Below, in pieces: positions 39,501-51,500 of a stretch of 64,000 bases of DNA. Under the pieces are notes generated by a model. It saw only the letters and a program-made list of their open reading frames with translations, was not told the origin of the DNA and searched no databases. The position numbers and the translations under genes were made by a program. Every line of letters begins with the position of its first letter. Within the stretch, counting starts at the first letter, position 1. The DNA comes from Trachythela sp. YZ-2020 (Eukaryota > Cnidaria > Anthozoa > Malacalcyonacea > Clavulariidae). The DNA lies in contig JADLSH010000273.1 in assembly GCA_016169945.1 (NCBI GenBank), positions 1,345,001 to 1,409,000 of the forward strand, in the 5' to 3' direction.

Positions 39501-42500
39501 TGAACTGAACTGAACTGAACTGAACTGAACTGAACTGAACTGAACTGAACTGAACTGGACTGGACTGGAATGGACTGGACTGGAATGGAATGGACTGGAC
39601 TGGACTGGACAGGAATATATGGACAGGACAGGACACTGGACTGGACTGGAATGGACTGGACTGGAATGGAATGGACTGGACTGGACAGGAATATATGGAC
39701 AGGACAGGACAGGACAGGACAGGACAGGACAGGACAGGACAGGACAGGACAGGACAGGACAGGACAGGACTGGACTGGACTGGACTGGACTGGACTGGAC
39801 TGGACTGGACTGGACTGGACTGGACTGGACTGGACTGGACTGGACTGGACTGGACTGGACTGGACTGGACTGGACTGGACTGAACTGAACTGGTACCACA
39901 CGTTCTGACTATTTCATAAACTACATTTTAATTATTAAAGTCTAGAGATTGTGGAACAGAGCTCAGGAAAATTATGATTATGGTGTTTGAACTCAGGAAA
40001 TATCACCTACTCGGACCGACTTGACCTCGTAGCTTAGTTGGTAGAGCATTAAACTGGATAACCAAAGGTCTTGGGTTTGATTCCCACCGCGGTCAAGCAA
40101 TTTTTCAGCTTGCCTGGTGTGGGGCCATCCGGAGCATCGTCATCTAACATACATTGTAATTGCTTGTTTTATGTTGATTTTAGTATGAAAATCAGACTTA
40201 TTATGGAACATGGAGCAGTAGGAACTTGAGTCGCCCACAATTTTCCAATTCAAACGGAACGGTACGTTGAAAAGGTTTTTCACTGCATTTTGCTTTTAAT
40301 GACGATGTAGTAGCATAGTCGACTGGACTTCTATAATATAATTACTATACATAATCTAATAAACACACTCCTCTCTATTAAACGCCCCTTATCTAATAGA
40401 CGCTCCTCTTACAGTACGAACATTTTAATAGACGCCCAGGGCGTTTTTAGGTCATTTATAGCAGTACATATAGCATGAGCGGCCGTTATGATCTGCTCTT
40501 AAAAAACGCGTTACTTCTCCTTCATGTGCACGTGGATATCCAATGTGTCTCTCATCTCTTTTTTTATTGCAACCGATACGCTGCTAGCTCCTGGCGTTGC
40601 TTTGCTCAACTCTGCCGCTCTCTTACTTGGGGCCAATTCTCAATCGAAATGTTTGATTTTTCTTTTCTTGTTAAACAAGCGTTTGTTTGCCAACATAATT
40701 AATCGTGCCAATATTGTCATTCAACATGGCAGCCAAACATTAAATGCTAAAATAACGGCCAGTTCTACCCAGATTGTTTCGATTATTTTTCAGGTCATAT
40801 GAAAAGTCACTTTTTAACGTTAACCGAGCACTAAATTGTGTGTATAACATGGTTTTAAAACCCTTTGAAAATAATGCTGATGTCAGCAAAAATAGATTTC
40901 AAAACTCACTGTAGTTGTTTGTCTGCATTTTCGACCGACAAGTGAAAAAATATTAGTATTTGGTAAGGAAGAAAAATCGGAGTACCCGGAGAAAACCCTC
41001 GAGCTAAAAAAACAGGAACTAATCTACAGGTTTACTAATCTACAGTCGATGTCAACTAACTCATATTAGTAGAATCATACTAGTATACTATTGCAAATGC
41101 TGTAATTTGATTGGCTACGCTACTCGCTATCTAATTGTCGATAGATAGCGAGTAGCGAAACAGCCATCTCCTCGGCGCGATTTTTAACGAATTTATTTCA
41201 ATAAATTATGAAAAACGTTTTGAAATACTGTTTTCTTGCTGGTTTCTACTAAAACAATTAGATTATTCGCTCTCGATTTCTATGAGATGATAGTTCATTC
41301 GGGCTTCGCCCTCATCAACTATCACCTCATAGAAATCTTGAGCTCATAATCTAATTATTAAATAGTTCATTTAACATGATATCCCAAACCTGTTTGTAAA
41401 TTGAGCTTGCATTTGATTGGCTGCCTTTCTCTAGTCTAGTAGCCCATCAGAGTCTTTGTTTACAACTTGCTTGTGAAGTTTTGAACTTCGCAACGAATTT
41501 GCAAAGTTCTAAACGAAATTCGAAACATTTTAGTGAAATGTTAGTAGATATCGATTGTAACCATTAGCAAGAGAATAGCTAGAAAAACATACAGAAGTGA
41601 TTTTTTACATTAACTATTATTGAAAAGACCAAAAATAGGCTTCAAAAATACAAATACAGTTAGATGAATAATTTCTTATTGAATAACATCTCTTTTCACT
41701 TAAGTCTTGACAACTTTAGCCATTCTTATACACAGTAAACTAATTGACTTAGCTGAATACCAATTGATGAAGCAATTAGCAAACGCCTCAACAACTTGTT
41801 ATCATCAGTGGCGGAAATTCACGTTTTCCGGTGGGGGGGCAAAGCCTCCTAAATTTCCGACAAACCCCCATTTACACTCAAAATAGGTCAAAATAGGTCA
41901 AAATTTCCGACAAATTGACGAAATTTCCGCCACTGGTTATCATGATGACTGTGTTCGCACTACTTGTTCCAAGCTTGTTGACAAGTTGTCGACGGCTTGT
42001 TGACAACTTGCCACAAGCTTGTTGACTCAACAGACTTGTTACAAGTTGTTCCAACAACATGTTATTACCGTCCTGCAATTCAACATCTTGTTAACCAGTT
42101 GTGAGTGACAACCTTGTATCAACTTGATAAAATGACAACATTGTTGCAACTTGTTGGCAAGCTTATTACAAGTGCGAACATATCTTGTTGACAAGATGTG
42201 AGATTTTTACGTGTGCAATGGTGACACAAATGGTGACGTTCCATTTAGCTTTCTTTGCCCAAAGAAAAGTTTGAGGCACCTGAAGGATGGCAATTTGTTG
42301 GTGACTGGGAACCTCACTCCGAGCTAAGGTTTGTTGAATTAGAAATTGACTGGCATGCAGTTATTACACATGACCATAACCCCTCGAATATAAGCTCTCC
42401 ATGTATAAGCCCACTCTTGATTCATTACGGTCGTGGCAATAGAACTGTTCCTAAAAATGTCGATCAATTCATTTCCTCTCTGACAAATTCCTTCACAAGT

Positions 42501-45500
42501 TCCTAACTTTCTGTTTGAATTGACCAATTCGAATTGTATACTTTTTAGTGAGCAATTTTAATTGGTCTATTCAAACAGGAAGTTAGGAACTCTCTAAGGA
42601 ATTTGTTGAACTGAGGAAATGAATTGATCGAAATTTTTAGGAACGCTTCTATTGCCACGACTGTAAAGCTTGGTTTCCATTACTTCGCAAGGGTCACACA
42701 ATCGCAATAATTGAAGCAATCGCAAAAATCGCCTATTTTTACGACCCTTCCGACGCGACAATTGGGATATTTACGATTTAATGGAACCCGAGCTGAACGA
42801 TCATTCCATAAGAAATGCTTGCACGGATATATTTCCTTGGATTTATAACAGAAAAACATGCGATTTTCACTTAAAGACGATGTCACATGGGACAACTTTG
42901 AGCGTCAACTCGCAATGCAGATTGTTACAAATTTTGTGTAACTTCGTGTGCATTGCGAGTTGTCGCTAAGAGTTGTTCCGTGTAACATCGCCTTAAAGAT
43001 CATGCGCATGTGCTATGCGCATCTGCGCATGTGCTGTGGGGGATCCCGCGATGTAAACAATGCCCAAATTTCGCGTTGTTTCGACTAAAATTCGACATCT
43101 TCTAAATCAGAAACTCGAATCTGTATTTATTTAAAGCATAGCGAACCTTTAGCGAACCAGAACACATCATAATTTTTTAAATATAGCGTGTTTAAAATGT
43201 AAACAAACGGACGTTGCCGGTTTGTTTACATCGGGACTTTACATCACCTTTAAGGAGAGATTTTTGTTGCTTCTACTTGTACACTGGTAATTGCTAGTTG
43301 AAAGTCTCTGAATTTGACGAAATATATCCTCTTTGAGCACTAACAAGGGAGGATGTTTTAGGTTTAGTAATAGATTAGGTTTTTAAGAACTTGCGTTTCT
43401 TTTCAGTTAATGTACAAAAATTTGGTTTCATGGAAACCAGTCTATTTGTCAGCCAGAATTGGCTGATTTTCAGGCTGGTCGTTCTTAATTCATGTGGGTT
43501 ATTAGACTATATGTAAATCCATTATTTCGAAATCTTTAGCACTCAGTTCAGAAAGGATAGTGGCTGCAAAAGGTTCCTTGAAGATGTGTTCGAGAACGAA
43601 TATCGATTGATTCCTGGAGGAATGTGGAAGAAAAATGATTCTAAAAGATGGACGGATAGAGTGAGTTGGCCTTGCCTTGTCCTGCATTGCCTTGCATTGC
43701 CCTGCCTTGCCTTGCCTTGCCTTGCCCTGCCTTGCCTTGCCTTGCCTTGCATTGCCTTGCCTTGCCTTGCCTTGCCTTGCCTTGCCTTGCCTTGCCTTGC
43801 CTTGCCTTGCCTTGCCTTGCCCTGCCTTGCCCTGCCTTGCCTTGCATTGCCCTGCCTTGCCTTGCATTGCCCTGCCTTGCCTTGCATTGCCCTGCCTTGC
43901 CTTGCCTTGCCCTGCCTTGCATTGCCCTGCCTTGCCTTGCATTGCCCTGCCTTGCCCTGCCTTGCCTTGCATTGCCTTGCATTGCCCTGCCTTGCCTTGC
44001 CTTGCCTTGCCTTGCATTGCATTGCATTGCATTGCCTTGCCTTGCCTTGCATTGCATTGCCCTGCCTTGCCTTGCATTGCATTGCCTTGCCTTGCCTTGC
44101 CCTGCCCTGCCTTGCCTTGCCTTGCCTTGCCTTGCCTTGCCTTGCCCTGCCTTGCCCTGCCCTGCCTTGCCTTGCCTTGCCTTGCCTTGCCCTGCCTTGC
44201 CCTGCCTTGCCCTGCCTTGCCCTGCCTTGCCCTGCCTTGCCCTGCCTTGCCTTGCATTGCCCTGCCTTGCCTTGCATTGCCCTGCCTTGCCTTGCATTGC
44301 CCTGCCTTGCCTTGCATTGCCCTGCCTTGCCTTGCCTTGCCCTGCCTTGCATTGCCCTGCCTTGCCTTGCATTGCCCTGCCTTGCCCTGCCTTGCCTTGC
44401 CTTGCATTGCCTTGCATTGCCCTGTCTTGCCTTGCCTTGCCTTGCCTTGCCTTGCCTTGCCTTGCATTGCATTGCATTGCCTTGCCTTGCCTTGCCTTGC
44501 ATTGCATTGCCCTGCCTTGCCTTGCCTTGCATTGCATTGCCTTGCCTTGCCTTGCCTTGCCCTGCCCTGCCTTGCCTTGCCTTGCCTCGCCTCGCCTTGC
44601 CTCGCCTTGCCTTGCCTTGCCCTGCCTTGCCCTGCCCTGCCTTGCCTTGCCTTGCCTTGCCTTGCCTTGCCTTATCTTGTTTTACTTTATACAGTTCGGA
44701 AACCCGATATTAGAGGACCACAACAAGCCAATAAAAGATAAGAATGATATTAAGCCTCCAAAGGGATGGCATTGGTTGCAGAAGGAATGGATCACTGATG
44801 CGGATCGTGCTGTTGACAGCAACGGTTTGTGCTAATTTAACAAACTTGTGATTACACCATGTATAGTGTGTATTGAGCTAAGCCTTCGTCTTCTAAGTGG
44901 GGTCCCCTAAGTTCTTAACTTTATTAGAACGAGACAACTAAACAATGGTCATAGTCATAATAGTCCAAGATTATAGTCATATAACCAAGACTTGACAATT
45001 ATAATTTACTGATACCATTTTATCCTTTACTATTTTTTTCAATAGGGTGGGAATACACAATGGAAGCGTCGTACGGATCAACGGATTACGAGGCCGCGGA
45101 AAAAACCTTCCATTTTTGGCGCCGAAGAAGATGGACAAAGGAACGCGTAATTGTCGATGGCGCAAAAACCAAGATAGATCGAATGGTAATTTAACTTTGG
45201 TAGCATAACATAGTAACATAGTAGCATAACCACACGTAGTTGCATCACTCTTTGCCTGCATACAATACACTGGAACGATAATTTATACCCTCTGCATAAA
45301 TGCTAATATTAGTCAAAACAATGAGTGACTGGATGGAGAACAATGGAATTTCCAATAACAATGTAAAGACAATGGAATATTCTGGTCAATCTGATTTTAA
45401 CATATCAACTTTTTCAACCTGGCTTGGTAATAAACGTTTTATAATTATAACAAAAAGGAGTAATTATAAATGTCTATTCTTGGCAATTTTGTATATTTAT

Positions 45501-48500
45501 GATATTAAAATTCTCTATATTTTAGCCAGTAGATGCAAAAGGTTGGGAATACGCATTGACATTTAAATCAAAGTTTCACGCGCAAGAAAAGCCTCTGTAC
45601 ATCGTTCGTAGAAAACGGCTACGCAAGCAATTGGTTGGAGAAAAGTTCGCAGTCGAACCGGTTTTCATTCTGAAGAGTAAGGATAAAGATAAGGTACACA
45701 AACTATATTAGTCTTCTGGGTACAAGGGGGTTTGGTGCAGTCACAGAATAGGAAATGACCAGAAGGCCACTCAGCAGTGCAACGTGACACCCTATTTTTA
45801 TGCAGTTATCTGGCCAGAATAATGGCGGACCAGCCAGTTCAGCGTGTTTATTGGTCAGAAAATGCAATTGACTGGCTAGAATAATGGTAATGAACATGCG
45901 TAATGCGACATGCGCAGCGTCAAAAACTTCAAAGGTTCGGCCTCAAGTGGCCCTTCTAGTCATTTCCTATTCTACAGGGTGTATCAAAAAAACTGCAAAT
46001 ACCATAATTTGTATGCACGAGATCATACATTAGAATTTCAATGGCTGTGCAAATAATTACGCTTCTGGGATTTGAACTCATAAGTTTAATTCACTTTGTG
46101 TGCTTGTTTTGATACCCCTGGGAAACGTATTTTCAAATCCCAGAAGCGTAATTATTTGCACAGCCATTGAAATTCTAATGTATGATCTCGTGCATACAAA
46201 TTATGGTATTTGCAGTTTTTTTGATACACCCTGTATGGTGGAGTGCGCCCTAGAAATTCATTGTTGACTGCTATTTCTACAATGCCTGTCAAAAACCTTG
46301 GCTCACCATGAAACATTACTTGTGGAACTCATTAATAATTCATGATGAAAACACAAAAGAAATCATGAGCGTGAAGGAGTTTGTATGTCTGATACAGAAT
46401 CATGCTGATTTACATAAACTTTAAGTTCAATTTTCTCACCAAATATCATTCATTTATTTTAAATTGTTGAAGAATACGAATGTTCTCATCAAGACGTTTC
46501 ACAAGTTGTTTACAACATTCGCATCAGTGTTGTATCGGATATACAAAATCTCGTCTTCGACTCGAGTTTGTATATCCGATACAACACGGCCGCTCGTGTT
46601 GTAAACATTACATATCAATTTTGGTATCGCCTCCCCCACTGCCCCTCACTTCAATGTTGACATCTGTCGCACTACTTTCTCGAATGTTTAACCAACATTC
46701 TGTGGGGGGACCGGGGGTTTAACCTATTCAACTGTGAAGTTATGTGTTAATATGCAGATATATTGCTAGCTAAATAGGAATAATAATCCTTAAAACTAGA
46801 ACGAGTGTCAAGTAGTTTTGACCAGGATTGTGGAAAGTAAAGACAGTCAACAATCTGACAAAATACCCCACAATTTTACTTATCAAACATGCTTATTAGT
46901 CCGCAATTAAACATGTATAATTTCTGCTTGAGAATAGGGTATTGTTACTTGATTGGTGACTACCCTGCTGTGATTTTATATGCTTGAAAACTCATGCTAA
47001 GGTACGTTCACACACAGCGATTTGTCGGGCCGATTTCAGATGCACGTTAATGATATTTGAAAAATACGTGGCAAACGTCATCTGGTGACATCATCAACTG
47101 AAAATATTCGTCATTAACATTCAGCAAAACCTAAAATCGGCCCGACAAATCGCTGTGTGTGAACGTAACTTAAGTAGAGTTGTAGTTGGTTCTCTCCAGC
47201 GCTTCAAGTGTTTCTCTCCCGGTCTTTCGGGTTTTTCGCTCACTCGAAACTAACACTTCCACCTTAGCTTTGCTACATTTAAAGCCGCGGAAACATCTCA
47301 AACGTAAGGGGGCACCGCTAATAAGGGGCACCTATCAGTGGTACACCCAGCGTTATCCTTTTTGATGGGTCAAAATTATCCTGATTGTACAATGTAAGGA
47401 GAGAACATTGTAGGTGGGTCCGACGGGATCTCTCGTGGGAACAATTAGGATTTCTAAGTCCCTGCAAAACCATTTCCTATATTCTGAGTCATTTTTTACC
47501 TAATCTAAAAGTTACAAAAACGTGGACTTTTCCCATTGATTGGAAAGGGACCCTTTAAGCATAGAAAACAGGACACATGTCCCAGTGTCCCTCCCCCCAG
47601 TTTCGCGGCTTTTGGCTCCATGATCAAACACGCCCTCCCCCCCTAGTAAACTTTAAACTCGGTCACGTTTGAGCTGCATTCTTCAGAATTTAGTTTTCAG
47701 TTGCAAAAAGGAAGATGGTTAGCTCCAACGTGTAGTGCCAGTGTAGGTAGCGTCTACACAATAGGTTTCCGCGGGTCTTTAGGATCAAACTACCTGAAAA
47801 ATACAATAAGAGCTTCGACGTTTCGAGCGAAGGCCCTTTGTCTGGAAGTTAGTAGATAAGTTCTAGAAGTTAGTAGAGTTAGTAGAGTTAGTAGACGAGA
47901 GTTCTAGAAGTTAGTAGAGTTAGTAGACGAGAGTTCTGGAAGTTAGTAGAGTTAGTAGACGAGAGTTCTGGAAGTTAGTAGAGTTAGTAGACGAGAGTTC
48001 TGGAAGTTAGTAGAGTTAGTAGACGAGAGTTCTGGAAGTTAGTAGATAAGTTCTAGAAGTTAGTAGAGTTAGTAGACGAGAGTTCTAGAAGTTAGTAGAG
48101 TTAGTAGACGAGAGTTCTGGAAGTTAGTAGAGTTAGTAGACGAGAGTTCTGGAAGTTAGTAGATAAGTTCTAGAAGTTAGTAGAGTTAGTAGACGAGAGT
48201 TCTAGAAGTTAGTAGAGTTAGTAGACGAGAGTTCTGGAAGTTAGTAGAGTTAGTAGACCAGAGTTCTAGAAGTTAGTAGAGTTAGTAGACGAGAGTTCTG
48301 GAAGTTAGTAGAGTTAGTAGACCAGAGTTCTGGAAGTTAGTAGATAAGTTCTAGAAGTTAGTAGAGTTAGTAGATGAGAGTTCTGGAAGTTAGTAGAGTT
48401 AGTAGATGAGAGTTCTGGAAGTTAGTAGAGTTAGTAGATGAGAGTTCTGGAAGTTAGTAGAGTTAGTAGATGAGAGTTCTGGAAGTTAGTAGAGTTAGTA

Positions 48501-51500
48501 GACCAGAGTTCTAGAAGTTAGTAGAGTTAGTAGATGAGAGTTCTGGAAGTTAGTAGAGTTAGTAGATAAGTCCTAGAAGTTAGTAGAGTTAGTAGACGAG
48601 AGTTCTGGTAAATACTCGAAGCTTATGATAGTTACCTTGCCCTACTTTTACGTAAACCGAATACAGTATTATCAAGATTGGGCCAAAATTCTATTTTTTT
48701 CGCAGGATGGACAGATCGTGCTTGTGTCTCCAAGCATTTCCTTGTCATTTAAAGGTAAAATATACAATCTTGAACATATATAACGCTTGAGACCAACAAC
48801 GCTATACTCACAGTATTGCAAAGTTAATGTACATTGGCAAAACACCCCCTCTCCCCCAGTTCAATGTTGTGAACATCCCCGAAACAACTTTTGGCAATTT
48901 ACCATGATACAAGCTCCACATTGAGCTGGGGCAAGTGGAGCTTAAGGAACGAAACTTGAATGTTACAAGGAATTTATCATAATGGGTATGCAAATTTTGT
49001 ATGCAGGGTAATGTTGTGTAAACCAGGTATGTCCAAGATTGTATAGCTTTGTTAATCATAGACAATTTACACCTGTTCGAGTCACGTGAGTAATCAGTCG
49101 CGCGGGAACGCCAACAAAGTTAAAGTAAGTCCGCGAGCTGTAAAGCGAACAGAAAACTCTCACGCTTGACCCTCGCTCGTCCTGTGTGGGCAATGCGGCT
49201 GTAATTGAAAAATGCCTTAACAAGACCGAAATTACACGCGCGTAAACGTCTCATGCAAAAATACTAATGATCGAAAAAGCAAATTACTCTATATAGCATT
49301 ATGTGCCATATGTATTTGCCATTTGATTTGTTTTTACCGTCTCAGTTGGATTGTAAATTTTAGGTAGAGATCGGTTTTGCTCCGGGGGCTAGACAAACTT
49401 TAGGGAGGCCAGGGGGGGCATTCTTCCCTGGAACATTTAATTTGAAATCTGCAGTTTCTGAAATGGCATTTCCTGCGTATTGTCTATTTTGCATTTCATA
49501 CAGGGAAGAATCTGGCCCCTTCATATCAAGTTCTCTCAATCTGATCATTTTTGGGGGCTTTGCCCCTTCTACCTTTGGAGGGGCTATAACCCCATAGCCC
49601 CCCAGTTTCGCCGCCTATGAAATGGGCAAGAACACTCTGTGTAATCCGTATAATAAAGGGTGTCTCAAAAAAATGGTAATCCAACTTTAGCATGCCATTG
49701 TGCGTTAATTACTCGGTGCATGTATTTTTCATAATCATAAAGATCAGGCTTTTAGCTGTTGGATGACACGTTTTTCATCCAATATGGAGGGAAAATGAGC
49801 AAATACGAGCCCGATAAAAATTGTTTGTCGAAATTGCATATTTTCACCGTTGAGAATTCGGTCTAAAACTGCTAGCCTTAGAAATTAGAGGCTTTAGAAA
49901 AATCCTCGATTTTGTACACTTGGGAATTTAAAATTGCTTATTTGCTTCTAATTGCATGCAAATATCCCAGACAAAGCGAAATTTCTAAAGCCTCTAATTT
50001 CTAAGGGTAGCGGTTTTTTTTGAGACACCCTGTATACTGTATATTGAAAATTAACTCCCTTTAGGACTTAAGTTGAATTTCATTTCAATAAAATACCTGC
50101 GTATGCATAATTATTATAAACATCTTGTAAACCAGCTCTAAACTCATTGTTAAAATGACACATTCGTGATTAATTGCTTTTCCTTTTGTTATGCACTGCT
50201 TTAATTAGGCATAGAGCTGAAAATATGCGATTTCGACAAACAATTTTTATCGGATTCGTATTTGCTCATTTGTTTTCCATATTGGATGAAAAACGTGTTA
50301 TTCAGCAGCTAAAATCCTGATCTTTCTTAATATCGACAAATTACGCTTGTTTACCAAGTCATTTACGCACAATAGCGTGCTGAAGTTGGATTGCCTTTTT
50401 TTTGAGACATCCTGTATAACACATTACAAAATTTATTTTCAGATCCGATTGTTTGTCAGCTACGCGCTTATCTTTTCCAGGGAAGGAATCTGTTGCCGTC
50501 AGACCCGGACGGATTAGCAGGTAGAGTTAAAGGATATACAATTGCTTTATGGTTTCCGTGTTTGGATGGCCTGATCCAAACACGCGGGAATGTTGCGAGA
50601 GTTAAGAAAAGCGCGCGAAATCTCGAGCCGAAGGCGAGTGATTTTGCGCGCTTTTCTTAACTCGAAGTTTTACTCTGAAGTAAATCTAACATACTTTTTA
50701 AGGTCCAATGAATTATTTGGTAAGCTCCAAGCTACTCGCTAGGCGACCCGTTATTCAGTGATAATACGTTGCTCCTGTTTTAGATAAAATGTTGACCGAA
50801 AAGTATTAATAATGGAGAGGGGGTGCTTATTTCAGAGGAGGGCTTACTTTAGAGCGAGGTGGCTTACTCGGATGGAGGGCTTATTTGAGAGGAAAGAAGT
50901 GGGAGGTAATTGAGAAGAGGGCGTATTTGAGAAGGAGCTTAATGGCGAGCGAGCTTATTTGAGAGGAAGGAGGTTGGTGGTAATTGAGAAGGGGGCGTAT
51001 TTGAGAGGAGCTTAATGAACAGCGAGCTTATTTGAGAGGAAGAAGGTGAGAGGTAATTGAGAAGGGGCGTATTTGAGAGGAAGGAGGTTGGTGGTAATTG
51101 AGAAGGGGGCGTATTTGAGAGGAGCTTAATGAAGAGTGAGCTTATTTGAGAGGAAGGAGGTGGGAGGTAATTGAGAAGGGGCGTATTTGAGAGGGAGCTT
51201 AATGAAGAGTGAGCTTATTTGAGAGGAAGGAGGTGGGAGGTAATTGAGAAGGGGCGTATTTGAGAGGGAGCTTAATGAAGAGTGAGCTTATTTGAGAGGA
51301 AGGAGGTGGGAGGTAATTGAGAAGGGGCGTATTTGAGAGGGAGCTTAATGAAGAGTGAGCTTATTTGAGAGGAAGGAGGTGGGAGGTAATTGAGAAGGGG
51401 CGTATTTGAGAGGGAGCTTAATGAAGAGTGAGCTTATTTGAGAGGAAGGAGGTGGGAGGTAATTGAGAAGGGGCGTATTTGAGAGGGAGCTTAATGGAGA

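Noticed and set aside
39304..39908. Open frames of Pro-Val-Gln-Ser or Asp-Trp-Thr-Gly repeats
   Set aside because: Artefact of CTGGA-type pentamers; no start context or family match.
40023..40096. Functional tRNA gene
   Set aside because: Box A and box B look good, but the anticodon arm pairs badly and a SINE tail shared with 9845-9965 follows.
43502..44835. Open frames of about 300 to 390 codons on both strands, rich in Leu-Pro-Cys-Ala or Gln-Gly-Lys-Ala
   Set aside because: They are produced by the stop-free pentamer array; all frames and both strands give the same kind of peptide.
47840..48608. CRISPR-like 32-bp repeats
   Set aside because: No spacers; it is a minisatellite with unit variants.
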